From Calliopum simillimum (lineage: Eukaryota > Arthropoda > Insecta > Diptera > Lauxaniidae): a stretch of 64,000 bases of DNA. The stretch is from positions 16,583,329 to 16,647,328 of the forward strand of contig OX638369.1 of NCBI GenBank assembly GCA_951812925.1. Direction: 5' to 3'. The notes beneath the pieces were generated by a model. The model ran no database searches. It saw only the letters and a program-made list of their open reading frames with translations, and had not been told where the DNA came from. This document shows, in pieces, positions 11,851 to 24,540 of the stretch (positions are counted from its first letter, which is position 1; every line of letters starts with the position of its first letter). A program made the translations under genes and the position numbers.

Positions 11851-12009
11851 TTGGTTCAGAAAAAAAATTTTCTTGGATCGCCCCAAAGTTTCTATGCTAA
11901 AGGTTTAGCTAATTACAAGAGCTTTTAGATAATGTATATGGTTTATAGGGTTTGAAAGGATTTTGCAAAGTTGTGGACCTTTGAAGTTGATATTTTAATT
12001 TTTTTCCCT

Positions 12010-12247
12010 CATTTTTAGACTTTGCCGGCCATTTAAGTATAAAAAAGTCCTATTCTTATGTCCTTTTATAATTTTTTCTGAATTTCCTTTAATTTGATGG
12101 TGCATTTGTCATACCAATTTTTTTGATTGAGGTCAAAAAAAAAACATCAAATTAAAGGAAATTCAACGAGGATTTCAAAAAAATAATAAACGAATATGTT
12201 AATAGGACCTTTTTCTTACTAAAATGGCCGCCAAAGTCATTTTCTTA
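12010..12247. repeat. Hairpin with ~95-bp arms
   Basis: The left arm (about 12010-12100) and right arm (about 12144-12240) are inverted: GACTTTGCCGGCCAT faces ATGGCCGCCAAAGTC, and TTTCCTTTAATTTGATG faces CATCAAATTAAAGGAAA. Loop about 43 bp. It stands just upstream of the larger 12318-13370 hairpin and may be the outer part of the same mobile family. Confidence 0.8.
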
Positions 12248-12317
12248 GGTTAAAAATTGACCTATATATGCGGTCGGAAAAATGCTTTTTACTCAAAACC
12301 AAGACATTTTTGAAAAA

Positions 12318-13370
12318 AGTGCATTAAACAAAAAATGCTTAGAATCATTTAAAAAACATATGAGACTTTTTTCAGAATTTTTTTTGGAACTTTTTTAATT
12401 ACACAGGTTTACAAAAAAAAAATGTCATGGCGTTTTAACCAGACTATATGTTTTCTAGGGACTTTGACGTCTTGAATCCGAATCCCGGGTCCGTTTTTTT
12501 CCAGAACGTCTGAGAAAAAAGATTTCAAGGTCATAGGGAGGTAAAAATAGGGTTCATGTGTCGTTTAGTGATAAACTCGTTAAAATTCTGAAACTAATTT
12601 TTGATCATTGAGTTCTTAGTCCTTAAAAATAATATGTGATCAAAACGAGTATCTCGGCCCTAGTTTTGGAGATATAGCTATCTGAAGATCCGGACATATC
12701 TTCTATGAAAACCGCTATAATGGATTTGTAAAATATTGGTGTCATATGAAAGGTATTTTATTGTTGTTGTTGCTCTTGTTGTTAGTATTGTTAATTTATT
12801 TGTTGTTGTAATTGAAAAATTTCATAAAAGGCCATATCTCGAAAACTATGAATGCAATTGAAAATATGCTCAAAACATTTTTATAGGCTGTCAAAATTCC
12901 TTTCATATGACACCAATATTTTACAAATCTATCCAGGGGTTCCCAACTTTTAACGGTTTTCATAGAAGATATATCCGGATCTTCGGATAGCTATATCCCC
13001 GAAACTAGGTCCGAGATATCTTTTTTGATCACATATTCTTTTTAAGGACTAAGAACTCAATGATCAAAAATTAGTTTCAGAATTTTAACGAGTTTATCAC
13101 TAAACGACACATGACCTCCATATGACCTTAAAATATTTTTTTCTCAGACGTTCTAGCAAAAAACGGACCCCGGATTCGGATTCAGGACGTCAAAGACCCT
13201 AGAAAACATATAGTCTGGTCAAAACGCCATGACATTTTTTTTTTTTTGTAATCCTGTGCTATTTTTTTTTTTTGACCAAGTTTTGAAATTATAAAATGTT
13301 CCCAAAAAATTATGAAAAAAATCATATGTATTTCTTGAACGTTTCTAAGCATTTTTTTGCCGCATGCACT
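12318..13370. repeat. Large hairpin with ~440-475-bp arms
   Basis: The left arm (about 12318-12755) and right arm (about 12896-13370) are inverted copies nearly throughout. Facing landmarks are TGTCATGGCGTTTTAACC and GGTCAAAACGCCATGACA, CGTTTAGTGATAAACTCG and CGAGTTTATCACTAAACG, and CCAATATTTTACAAATC and its complement. The loop of about 140 bp contains a GTT microsatellite. The right arm has a ~20-bp insertion (around 12944-12965) missing from the left. A transcript through it would fold into a very long duplex. No protein is encoded; a 105-codon frame at 13296-13613 is partly arm sequence. Confidence 0.85.
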
Positions 13371-15929
13371 ATTTTCATAGGACGCACAGTGCGAAATTTG
13401 AGAGGTTTAGCGGAACTTTATTCAATTTTTGAAATACATAAAAGGCATAAGATTATTCGTTATTTCGGTAGCTTAATATCCCACCTCAAAAATCTCATAC
13501 TCAGTTTGGATAATAACCCTGCGAAAGAACTGCAAAATGTACCTGGAACTTGCCTTATTTATTCATTTGTACATTTGACTATAGAAAGCTTTTCGATTCG
13601 TTTTAGTTTATAGATTGGTACATAAAAACGGTAAGTCGGTAGGACGCGAAAATTTTTTCATTTATTTTTTATTAAAATTGTCACTTATAGGCATTTAAAT
13701 AATTGCAGAATCTTTTCTTGCTCGTGTGTGATTTGTTTGTGAAAATTGTGCTTTCTAAGAAGTTCATAAGATTTACATTTTCAACTTCATTGGATACTTT
13801 AAAAAGTGTTACTACAAATTGCCATTTTGAAACGTACAATATTTGAAAGGTAGTTTTATCTTTTACTGGAAACACAAAACATCTTCCGCGATATTTTGCG
13901 ATCCTGTTTTAAACTAAACCTTTTCCAGAATGTCTTTGGATATTTCATATGACACCGAAATTTCATGAAATACCGACATCGGACGCCATCGTTGGTTTTG
14001 TTTTGGAAAAAATAGGCTCACCAACACTAACATCTGACACTCTCCATAGTTTAAAGGTAACTATTCGTTCGCTAGCTTATAATATACAAAAAAGTTAGGG
14101 GGAATCCTCTTGAATCCTCAGAAGCATTTCTGAATAAAAATGCAAGAAACAGCAAATAGCCCTTCATTTTTTATGGTGTTTTGATAAGAAAATGGTAATA
14201 TCTATCAAGTTTCATTGCGATATCTGGTATAGAAGCAGAAATACAACGTTTTAAGCATTTCCATATATTAATAACCTCTTGTCTGATCCCCCTCAATTTT
14301 TGCATAGTGTTTTGCGAATTAATTATATATCCAGGTATTAAGTTTCATAACTATAACTGCTATATGTGCTGAGATATGAATTAAGTTCCGCTGCACTCTG
14401 AAAATTTCCCACTGTAGGCCTTGATTTTGAATAAAAACCGTTTTTCCGATAGCATAAACAAAGTTTCTACGTTTGAGTGGCCATATTTCGGTCAAGTTTT
14501 GATATGAAATTTTTAAATAAACCATTTTAAAGGAAATTTTATTTACTTTTTTTATATATAAAGCAATGCCTATTTCTATCTCTAACCTAAATAAAGTTAT
14601 AGGCAAAAGAGTAAAAAACACAAGATTTCTTTTTTTTTTGCTTTTTTTTTTTTTTTTTGTTTCAAAAGTTTGGGTGGCTTTTTTTTGTGTTATGATACTT
14701 TTGCTGCAAAACTAAATAATACAGTTTTATAGTGCAACAACTCAAAATATGTCATTATTTTGAAGATTTAATAAAAACACGAGCCATTCACTGTTTTATT
14801 TTGATTGCGCACAGTGTACCCAAAGCTACGTTGGGTGGTGGAGACGACGTCAAGTGCCCCCACCCACATCAGGCAGATGTTTTGTTTTAATTAATTGATG
14901 CGTGATGGACAAGTTATCGATAGCACCGCGCATTAACCAAAGAAAGAAAAAAAAATTATAGCAAAATCATTAAAATTAAAGATAAAAATCTTTTAACTTT
15001 GATGTTGATGAATTGTTATTTGCATTGATTGATTTTTATTGCAAATATTAATGTAAAAATTGATTAATTCACACACAGAATGAACACCAGGGGTGGTAGC
15101 AGTTGCATTGAAATGAAACAGAGCAAAAAATTTCGTAGTAAAACTATTTCGGTTGAATTGCATGGGAGTTTCAAAGTCCCACACCACCACATGCTTAATT
15201 CATGTGTATAAACATTTTGTTTGGGGTTGAGTGGGATATTCTATGAAATATTAAGAGTCACCTCTTCTTGCGATAACTATTACTTTTAAGTGATAGTGGC
15301 AGAGTGTAGTGTGTGTTGTGTGTAAAGAAATGTTTTAAATCATTTAGTGCTAAAATTTAATATAAACACAACATTTATAAGAAGAAGAAAAAAATAAAAG
15401 ATTTGTATGGAGTGTTTTTTTTTATCTGAGATTTTGTTTTTTTGTTTTTTTTTCTATGAAGAAGCAACAAGCGAGGAAATTCTTTTTTTATATTTTTTAC
15501 TTTTTTTGTTTTAATACAAAAGACCTTGGCTTGCATAGAATTAAGTTTAATACTCTTAACTTGATTTGTTTGCGCACTCGAAAAACTTGATGTGATTTGG
15601 TTTGACATGATTTGAACTTTGAAGGTAAGACCAGTTTTTTTTTTCGATTTATTTTTTTTTTTTTTCTTAAATTATTCATAGATATCAATTTGAAATTTGA
15701 ACACATCAACATATTGTCATAGATTTTATGATTTAGTATTGGTAGATAAGATGTTTTGTCACAAGCTCTACTTGTGTTCGTTGATTGACAAGATGTTTTC
15801 TCTAAAGCAGGACGTATGAGTTTTATAATTTTTTTTTTTTGCTTAATATATTTCTGTTTGTTCAGAAGCTCCCTTCAGTCCTTTGTCTCTTCTGGGCCTA
15901 CAAAAAATTTCATCTTCTTTAACGGAGCT
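13371..15929. other. Non-coding DNA with one DRE-type octamer
   Basis: No gene recognised over 2.5 kb. Sequence at 14810-14960 is more GC-rich and probably single-copy. T/A runs dominate 14630-14660, 15400-15700 and 15830. Several frames of 60-105 codons here show no recognisable domain. Confidence 0.4.
14915..14922. promoter_or_regulatory. TATCGATA octamer (DRE-like)
   Basis: A perfect palindromic TATCGATA lies in a CpG-containing stretch just before GCACCGCGC. In Drosophila this octamer is the core of the DNA replication-related element bound by DREF. A single octamer can occur by chance, so function is only a possibility. Confidence 0.25.
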
Positions 15930-16262
15930 TATACAGGGTGTAGCGCATAAGTTAACGAAGCTTCTGGGGGTTGACAGAGGCGGCCTAGATAACAAAAAAT
16001 CGCACTTGGGCATTTTCTATTTTTAAAACAAGTCAGAAAATCAGTTTTAACCCTATAACTCCTCAGGGGTACATTTTAGACCCTACCAAGTGTAATTTTT
16101 GTTAGTCAAGGCCTCCTCTATCACCACCCAGAAGCTTCGTAACCTTATGCGATACACCTCAGTGGTGCATTTCAGATCCCCGCTCACGTACAATTTTTTG
16201 TTAGCCTAGATCCTCTTTCACCTCTCAGAAGTTTTGTAACCTTTAAGATTACACCCTGTATA
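15930..16262. mobile_element. Palindromic MITE with ATACAGGGTGTA ends
   Basis: Ends ATACAGGGTGTA and TACACCCTGTAT are inverted, and the next ~70 bp also pair (GCTTCTGGG-type text against CTCAGAAGTTTTG). A third inverted copy of the end unit sits inside (about 16085-16160, with CCAGAAGCTTCGTAACC), so the right side is a double arm. The 11711 half copy belongs to the same family. No coding capacity. Confidence 0.75.
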
Positions 16263-16413
16263 AAATCGAAACTGTGATTGGACCTTTTTAGGTCGTACGC
16301 TTCTAAGAATTTATAAGTAAGATATTAGTTGTAGTGAACGTTCATCTTAAAGATTCTTTGTTTTATAATTCTGAATTAGAATAGAAAAATATTTCCGGCT
16401 AAATGACAGCATA

Positions 16414-16646
16414 TCGTCCATATATAAGTGAAAAGTATTTGGTATTTCTGTTCTAAAATATTATTGTCTTTACTTAGTTTGATAATACCCATTTAGCCAT
16501 GTCGCTGTTAAAAAATGGTTATTTTCATCATAAAACTAAAAGCAAAACACCGATTTCCATACAAAAAAATTTTAATTTTTGAACATCAAATATCTCGAAA
16601 TTTGAAAAACCGACTTAGTACTTTTCACTTATATGTATAGGGACGA
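16414..16646 (-). mobile_element. TA-flanked MITE with TCGTCC ends, copy 2
   Basis: The ends TCGTCCATATATAAGTG and CACTTATATGTATAGGGACGA are inverted over about 30 bp, and TA flanks both sides (16412-16413 and 16647-16648). The interior matches 9364-9608 in opposite orientation. TA duplication points to mobilisation by a Tc1/mariner-type transposase; none is encoded here. Confidence 0.8.
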
Positions 16647-16689
16647 TACATGGGAAACTCTCACAAAAATGTACCAAAACGTGCCATTT

Positions 16690-18100
16690 TTTGTGCCCAC
16701 CTATTTTTTTTTTTTTTTTTTTTTTGTTTTTTTATTACTTGAAGGTATAGAATATGATGATTTTAACTTCTGAATCATTTTCAAAAAACGAAAATAAGCT
16801 TTCAGGGTTTCCAAATGTTTTCTTTTAAATTTTGCTAAAACAATATATTTTAAAAAAAATATAAATAAATAAAATTTTAGTCTAAACGCTTAAATAAATT
16901 TTTAAAAAATCCAACATAAATTTATAGGGTTGCTAAATGGTTGTTTTCGAAAATTTATTTCAAATCCTACCTTTTTATGTTCGCCATTGTAATTACACAC
17001 TTAAAAATAATAGCTTAAATAGTTAAAAATTTATCGACTATTATATTTTTAAGTCTCTTCGAACCGAAATTTGGTTTAAGCAAAACTAACAAAACAAAAA
17101 AAAAAAACGGGTTGGCAACCCTGAAAATTTTAAAACAGTTTATCTGAGCGTTTCCGAAACGAAAAATTTCAATTTCGTCAAAAAAAGTAAGAATTCTATA
17201 AGATTTTCGAAAATAACCAGGTGGCAACACTTAAAATTGATTTTGGATTTTTAAAAAGTTTATATAAGTTTTTTAAGAAGAAATTTTAAATTTTATTTTT
17301 TAAACAAAACCAACAAAGAAAAAAAATAGGTGGAGGGTTTCTAAACGGTGAATGATGAAATGTTGCAAAAAAACGGCGGAGAATGATGAAATGGAGAATG
17401 ACGAAATGTTGCAAAAACAGTTATATCACAATGAAAATAATTTTTTTTTTTTAAAGTTGAAACTGGAATTATTTATTGTTTTACTTATACAAAGATTAAT
17501 AAATATGTTTACTAATATAAAAAAAAAAATCACACGGAGAATGATGCGCACTTGCGTTCATTACAAAATCTTAAAACTTTTCGTAAAAAAAAAACACGAA
17601 CACTCACTGTCGAAAAACCAAAACTGACTGAGCTGAAAATACTCTGAATCTTCTCTTTCTCTTCACTTTCAGTAATCACTAATCATTTTTTAAAAAATGT
17701 ATACTTGGAATAAGAAAAACAGAGTGGAGATAGTCTAAATTGAGGGACCAACTTACATGGTTGTAAATTCTATAAAAAAAATTTTTCGAATTGTAAGCAC
17801 TGAAAATATATATACAAACAATGTCGCATGAATTTTTTTAGAAAAAAACGCGAAACGGGCAAATAAAGTGCACTAAGAAGCGGTTAGGGACAGGACGGCG
17901 AATGAGTTTTTAACACTTTATGTTATAATTCGATAGTAAAATACTAAAAATTATTTATTTTTTTTAAGCTATTCGTATAGAAGCTCTTCTTAACTTTCTG
18001 TATTAAATAGTTAAAAAATCAAATTTTCAATTGAAACATGGTTTTGAGCCCCGGGACTATGAATGGTACACTTTTTGGAGACTCACCAATATGAATAATA
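16690..18100 (-). repeat. Dispersed AT-rich family A, inverted copy
   Basis: Read on the minus strand this runs in the same order as 19775-21065 and 38190-40050: ACATGGTTTTGAGCC region, CGACAGTGAGTGTTCG region, ATCATTCTCC motifs, then GGCAACC blocks. It forms the left arm of a ~1.3-kb inverted pair with 19775-21065. The frames at 17015-17230 and 17352-17627 lie inside it and are not genes. Confidence 0.8.
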
Positions 18101-19774
18101 TATGGTTGGCAACACTGTTTTTTCCATAATTATTATGTAGCTCAAGAGTCAACATCCTAAAGAGCGTTCACTTGTATCGCGATTTTTTTTTTTAATTTTT
18201 TCTACTACTATTTTCCATAAATAAATCAATATTAAAATGAGAGAATTTCAACCAACAAAGTCATCATCATATGCGGCGTCGACTTTGACGACGACGACTT
18301 TGATAACAGACACAAGAGGAATGTGAAAATGTAACTTTTTCTTTGTGAGCTTCTTCTTGTTGTTGTTGTTGTTAGTTGTATCATCTGTGCTTTATTCTGA
18401 CAATACACGAGGAGTTGGTACTTGTACTAGAGATGGAGCAAGTGTATCAAGTGATCAATAAAAAGGTTTCAGACATATACACATACTATCATTTATAAGT
18501 ACTAGTTTGTATGTATAGTGAAATATGCCCTCAACACACACATATATGATCGCTTGGAACGGAACAACAACTTTGAGATGGCATGATATCGGACGGATGA
18601 ACTACTACGTATAAATAAATTAAAAATTGAAGCGATCAACAAAACAACGACGGCAAGAACACAACCACCACCACCACCACTATCACCATCACCAACATCA
18701 TCGCTAGCATGATCACCGGCCACTATCAACCAGTGGTGCAACGTCATCGACGTTGATCGTTGAAGAATGCCGCCAAACAGGTTAAAAATGTAGGTAGAGA
18801 TTCAATTAAAAATTCGCGATTTATTTTTAAAGCGAATGATTTAATTTATTTTTACATACGCGAGGTCCGATATTTAAACAAACGATCTAAAACTGATCGG
18901 TCGTAATGCATTTTAGAGATCAAGCAAGAGAGAGAGAAAGAGAGAGAGAGCGCGCGCAACACAGAGAGACAAAGAGAGAAGTTAAGATAAAGATTGAAAT
19001 TGTTAATTCCGAAGAAGGTGTCTAGGCGATTAATAGAATAACATCTTAGCTAAAAATGCACTTGGCGCTATTCAATTATATGGAGATAAGTGACTTATAT
19101 TAAGTTGGCAAGTGGGGTTTCTTGTAGTATGGCAGTGTTACAGTTCAAATATTTAAATTGTCGCTCATACCATAAATATAATTATTAACATATAGCCATT
19201 AATTAATAACAACGAATACTTAATATATATAAAAATAGCGCACTCGTATGTTCTCGATCACTATATGCATGTATGTAGTGTTTTATATCAAGTCGTGTTT
19301 GTTTGTGTATTTTACACATATCAATTTCAAGCAATTATATCTAAATTTATGACTAAAACCGCAATTCTATTAATAGCCTGCATGTTCTATAAACAGCTCA
19401 AAGATAAAATAGCGCTTTAATTAAACATGCGAATTAGAAAAATATATTTATATTTTTTCTACATGAGAGCACATTGTGGAAACATTTTTTTGTGTATTTT
19501 TTTTTTTTTTTTTTTTTTTTTTCTTGATTAAGCTATGTATTAATTCCAACAATTTGTAAATAAAAATTCCCAAGAGCGTAGGAAACTTTTAGAAGTTAAA
19601 ATTCAATTGAAGTAATTTGAATGTTTTTGGCATGTCTTATAACGAGTGAAAAAAATCCTCAGTTATACGCCCTATATGAGCACTTACTATCTTTTTGATA
19701 GTCAGGCCAAAAGATGCAAAGCGGCTTGAAGAAAAAATAAAGTATATATAAGCAAAATGATGATTCTTCGAAAA
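18101..19774. other. Single-copy-looking island between inverted family A copies
   Basis: GC and CpG content rise at 18240-18990: GACGACGACGACTTTG, an ACCACCACCACC run and a GA-rich tract. A minus-strand frame of 81 codons (18502-18747) is Gly/Asp/Val-rich because of trinucleotide repeats and looks non-genuine. The rest is AT-rich, with a T30 run at about 19492-19521. This may be retained host regulatory or exon DNA. Confidence 0.4.
18922..18985. promoter_or_regulatory. GAGA-rich tract
   Basis: A run of GAGAGAGA repeats broken by GCGCGCGC. In flies GAGA tracts bind GAGA factor at promoters and insulators. Position within a CpG-richer island is compatible with that, but simple repeats alone do not prove it. 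Confidence 0.3.
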
Positions 19775-21065
19775 ATGTACTATTCAATGTCCCGTGGCAC
19801 AAAACCATGTTTAAATTTAAAATTTCATATTTCAACTATGTATTTAATACAGATAGTTAACTAGAGTTTCTATACAAATAGTTTAAAAACAAAAAATAAT
19901 TCTTAATATTTTACCATGAAATTATTATGAAAGTATTAAAAATTCATTCTCCCTACTGTCCCTTGCTGCTCTTTAGTGCACTTGATTTGCCCGTTTCGCA
20001 TGTAATGTTATTTTCTTAGAAAAACTTGGACGATATTGTTTGTATATGACAACCATGGAAGTTGGTCCCTACATTTAGACTATCTCGGCTCAGTTTTTCT
20101 TATTCTAACTGTAAATTTTTTAAATATTGAGTAAATAGAGAACTAAAAATGAAGATAAAGAGGAGATTCAGTGTATTTTCAGCTCAGTCAGTTTTGGTTT
20201 TTCGACGTTAGTGTTTGTGTTTTTTTTTTTAAAAAAAATTGAAAAATTTTGTATAGACCGAAACTGTGCATCATACGCCGCGTATATTTTTTTTATAGTA
20301 GTAAATATATTATCTTATCCTTATATAAGTTAAACAATAAACAATTACCAGGGTTATCCACCAGTTTCAACTTTTTTAAAAAAAATTGCGATATTCATTG
20401 TGATATAACTGTTTTTACAACATTTCATCATTCTCCGTTTCATCATTCTCCATTGTTTTCTGCAACATTTTATCATTCTCCGTTTACTAAACCTTTACCT
20501 GTTTTGTTTTTTTTTTAGTTTTTTTTTTATTTAAAAAATAAAATTTAGTCTTAAAACACTTAGATTAACTCCTTAAAAATGCATCATAAATTTTTAGGTT
20601 TGCTATCTGGTTATTTTCGAAAATCTTATATAATTCTTTCTTTTTTTGACTAAATTGAAATTTTTGGTTTCAGAAAAGCTCAGATAAACTTTTTTAAATT
20701 CTTACAAAACTTTCGGTGTTGTCACCAGGTTTTTGGTTTTTATTAGTTTTGAAGATTTAAAATCATTTTCGAAAACAACCATCCGGCAACCCTAAAAACT
20801 TATTTTGGATTTTTCTAAGGTTTATTAAAGCGTTTTGAGAGTAAAATTTTGTTTTTATTCCTTAAAAAATATTGTTTAAGCGAAACTTAAAAAAAAACAT
20901 ACCGCGACCCTGAAAGTTTATGTTCATTTCTTGAAAAGTTCAGATCATCATATTCTATACCTCCAATTAATCAAACAAATAACAAAAATAGGAGACCAAA
21001 AAAAGGGCATGGTTTGGCACATTTTTCGGAGATTAAATAAATATTCTTAAAAAAAAATTTTTTAT
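19775..21065 (+). repeat. Dispersed AT-rich family A, full copy
   Basis: Opens near AAATGTACTATTCAATGTCC, passes the ACAAAACCATGTTTAAATT block, a CAGCTCAGTCAGTTTTGG block, repeated ATCATTCTCC motifs, then GGTTATTTTCGAAAATC and GGCAACCC blocks, and closes near TTCGGAGATT. It is the right arm of the inverted pair with 16690-18100. No TIR, LTR or protein is seen. Confidence 0.8.
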
Positions 21066-22203
21066 ATTGAATTGACCTCATTTAAGACTATTTTATCTAA
21101 GTTTTTCTTATTCTAACTGTAAATTTTCGAAATATTGAGTAAAAAGAGAACTTAAAAAGAAGAGAAAGAGTAGACTCATTTCTTTTTCAGCTCAGTCAGC
21201 TTTGGTTATTCGATATTAAGTATTAGTGCGTTTTTTTTTTTAAAAAAGTTTGAAAAATTTTGTAAAAAACGCAATTGTGTGTCATTCTCCCTGTAAGTTT
21301 GTTGTTGAAAAAACATATGCATAAATTGGATAAAGACGTCCCACAGTTAGCTACTGTACAATTAGCCATTTTTTTTGGTAAAAGCTAGTGGTGTACACTA
21401 TACAAGTTTTTTCAGTAAAGCCCAATAACAAGACTTACTTTAAGTAATGCTCTTCACTTCAGAATGCCAAGAACCTCCAAGATAAATTTCTCCAGAAACA
21501 CCAGCGATCGGAAGAGTTTTAATTCGGAATTTCTTTGCGAGCAGTTTGATTTAAATGCCAAACGGAAGATTTGCGTATTTAAATTTTAGTAGAACAGTAC
21601 GCACTCCGGGCTTAAAGCTCTCAAGTGACAGAAAATTAATTAATTTATGAAATCCAACTTAATTTAAAATAAAACAGAAGATCTTCACAAATTTATCAAC
21701 TCAACTACCAAAATTTGAAGCATCTCAAACCGCATTTGTCGTAGAAAAAAAAAAACCACTTGTCTCTTATAGAAAAGGCTTAAACTAATTGACTTTGACA
21801 CGCGACATAACCGAAAAAGATAACAAAAAATCGCTACGAAATTTTTTTCTTAGGTATATTATTTCTTCAATAGATTTGATGCATCATCAAAACCGGTAAA
21901 TTGAAAATCTAATCATAAAATTTTGCTACACATACGAATAAAAGCAAATTAAATACATATATGAAAAATTTTTACAAATTTAGTAATAAATTATAAATAG
22001 TAGGTAAAGTTAAAGAAAAAGAAATAGAAAAAACATAAACAAATGAAGGCCATACTACTTTTGAGAGAATTCCGAGAAACGATTTGAATAATGTTAAGAT
22101 TAATAAAAAATCAAATCAATAAAATGTCAAAAATACTTAAATAAATTAGTAAACAAGCTTAGCATAAAAAAGCAATAGAGATTTTCAAAACGTGTGCTTA
22201 TTA
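21066..22203. other. AT-rich DNA with a family A echo
   Basis: At 21105-21290 part of family A is repeated again (TTTTCAGCTCAGTCAGC, ATTCTCC), so the copy ends in a partial duplication. From 21300 to 22200 nothing further was recognised. Confidence 0.5.
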
Positions 22204-23863
22204 GGGTGGCTCAAATCGATTTATTAAAAAATAGCAAAAATAGAATCACTTTTCCAATTTTTTTTTATCAATTTTTTAAAAAGCCGTTTTATCACTAGCA
22301 ACGTTAAATCATAGCATAAAGCTCACATATCTGCAAATTTAAATCGTTTAGGTTTTCCCTGAACTAAACAGCCAATTTAGAAGTTATACATGTAGTAGTT
22401 CGGAAACCTTCCGACTGACTTTGGTTGAAGTTTTCACTATTTGTTAGTACAGCGTATAGTTTCTGAGTCAATTTCGAGAAAGCATGATGTACTGAATATG
22501 AAAATAATATCGGATGCACCGAATTGACTCTAGACCTTAGATATCATTCTTTAAAGTTGCTTAAATAGCTTTTTAACCTATTTACGCTCTTGATGCCATA
22601 TGGCATCTTCTGAGGCTCTTGCCTGTTCATTCTCGGCAAGAACTGTCAGTTTTTTTTTTTTTTTGTTAGGAGAAAGCATTTATTTACGATTTTAGTGCTT
22701 GCGATCGGCAGCTGGAGAAAAATCTTAAATAGGTAATATATAATTTCACAACTTTTTCCAAGGTAAGTATTTGGCAAGCACTGTATTTGTCCACCCACGT
22801 ATCTGGTACTGGTGCTGAAATGTACCACTTAATGGTTTTTTTTTTTGTACGACACCCTTTCTTCCAATCCCCCAAAGCAAAGCTTTGGACCATCAAGAGT
22901 ACCAAACGATTAGGACAGTAAATAAAGTATATAGGGCACTAAGGCAAAAATTATTCTCTTGAGAAATAAGTGGCGCCACGCCCCCTAAAAATATAATTCA
23001 CCATATTTCTGAGTCTGATTGATGCAGATAAACGAAAATGGGTGCATATTGGCATTTCCGCCAAAAAGGTCCACCGTGAGCCAAAAATTACAATCATCAT
23101 GTCTCTGAAACTATTTAGCAAACATGGATGGCATTTAGTACTTATGTAAAAAGCACAAAGACAAATAATGTATACTGGGAAAAATGGGGGTAACACGCCC
23201 CAACAAAAATCACTTCATCATATCTCCGAAAATATTTATTGTATTTGAATGAGATTTAATACATGTATACAGAGCACCAGGACAAATAATGTTCCCTTTG
23301 AAAAATGGTGATGCCACGCCCTTAAAAAAGGATATTAATAATTTATGAGATTTGCTACACATATAAAATGTATTGAGACAAATGACATGCTTTGGAAAAA
23401 TTGGTGATGTTACCCCAACTTAAAAAGATAAGGTGATCCAACATTTACTGGGAAATATTGGTTTTTGAAAGTTTTTCAATTTAAAATTTGTATGGTGGAA
23501 AAAATGTCACGTTCATGTTGTCACGTATCGATTCAGATTATGATCAAAACAAAGAAAAGTACAGAAGATATTTCAATCAAGCAAAATACATTATAAAGTT
23601 ACATTATTGCATAAGACTCTAAAATTAGTCATCACCTGGTAAACGCCTGGATGTAAAAAGCATTGAAACATGTAATGCTCAGTGGAAAATAGGCTTTTGA
23701 ACAATTTGAAGATAATAGATGAAATTTGAAGCCTATTTTCTGCTGTGAAAAAGTGAACGGTATCAAACACTTCAAAGCTAATACGTTATAGCACTAAAAC
23801 TTTTCAAAGTTTTATGTCAAAATTTAAAAAAAAAAAAAAATTCTCAAAATATTCGAGCCACCC
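22204..23863. mobile_element. 1.66-kb element with GGGTGGCTC inverted ends
   Basis: GGGTGGCTCAAAT at the left faces ATTCGAGCCACCC at the right; the good match is only about 13 bp. The interior is non-coding and includes GC-box units (next entry). A target duplication is not clear. Class unknown; a short frame at 22684-22905 (minus) has no identifiable domain. Confidence 0.45.
22960..23460 (+). repeat. GC-box tandem units inside the GGGTGGCTC element
   Basis: Units marked by GTGGCGCCACGCCCC, GGGGGTAACACGCCCC, GTGATGCCACGCCC and a decayed fourth box occur near 22970, 23185, 23305 and 23400. Each is followed by an ATCATATCTCCGAAA-type phrase and GCACAAAGACAAATAATG-type text. Spacing is about 100-120 bp, with one double interval. 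Confidence 0.65.
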
Positions 23864-24540
23864 AAAATCTTAAAATCTACATATTTTATCTTAACCATAG
23901 TGAATTGGTTAGCAGCAGCAGCAACAACAACAACAACAACAAAAATAAAAAGAGAAAATACGAGTAACACAATAAAATTGGCTAAAAGATAAAGTGGACA
24001 AAACTGAGCGCGATCAACAGATGCGATAACAAGATGCGCAATATTATGTGGCAGCTACTGGTCTTCAGCGCGGCGTAACAGCAACAACAACAACAACTGC
24101 AACAGCATAAGAAGTAACAAAAAAAAAGTATTTTCTTGGCCGGTTGCTATGTTGGTCTCCGGCATTTATTGTATGTATTAAGGAAAAAATACAACAACAA
24201 AAGTCTAAAAATGTTGTATTTAAATGTTTAAAATAGTAGTGGTGGTGGAACAACGCAACAACTTTGGCTTTAACTACTACACGGAGCAACATTAACGACA
24301 ACAACAACAACAAACAGAAACAACTTGTTGTTAGCTATCACATTTCGATGCAAATTAGGCCTCGATTGCGCATTGAGATTCTGTGACGGCAGCAAAAGTA
24401 GCAACAACAACAACAACACTACTAACTGCAATAGGTAGGCAGCAATCAGGTAATGAAGCAGATACACTGAGAAAAAAATGTGAACCTTCAAGTTTTTGAA
24501 TAAATTAAATACGGGATTACCTTTTGTCATAAGAATTTCT
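23864..24540. other. CAA/CAG microsatellite-rich DNA
   Basis: CAACAACAA-type tracts at 23910-23945, 24076-24100, 24295-24320 and 24400-24420 alternate with unique sequence. The Leu/Val-rich minus-strand frames at 24065-24530 are the complement of these tracts. No gene recognised. Confidence 0.5.

Noticed and set aside
13296..13613. 105-codon frame beginning in a hairpin arm
   Set aside because: The first third is the arm of the 12318-13370 inverted repeat; the rest has no identifiable similarity.
18502..18747. Gly/Asp/Val-rich 81-codon minus-strand frame
   Set aside because: Explained by ACC/ATC trinucleotide runs on the plus strand; no supporting signal.
24065..24530. Leu/Val-rich minus-strand frames resembling membrane proteins
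   Set aside because: They are the complement of CAA and CAG microsatellites.
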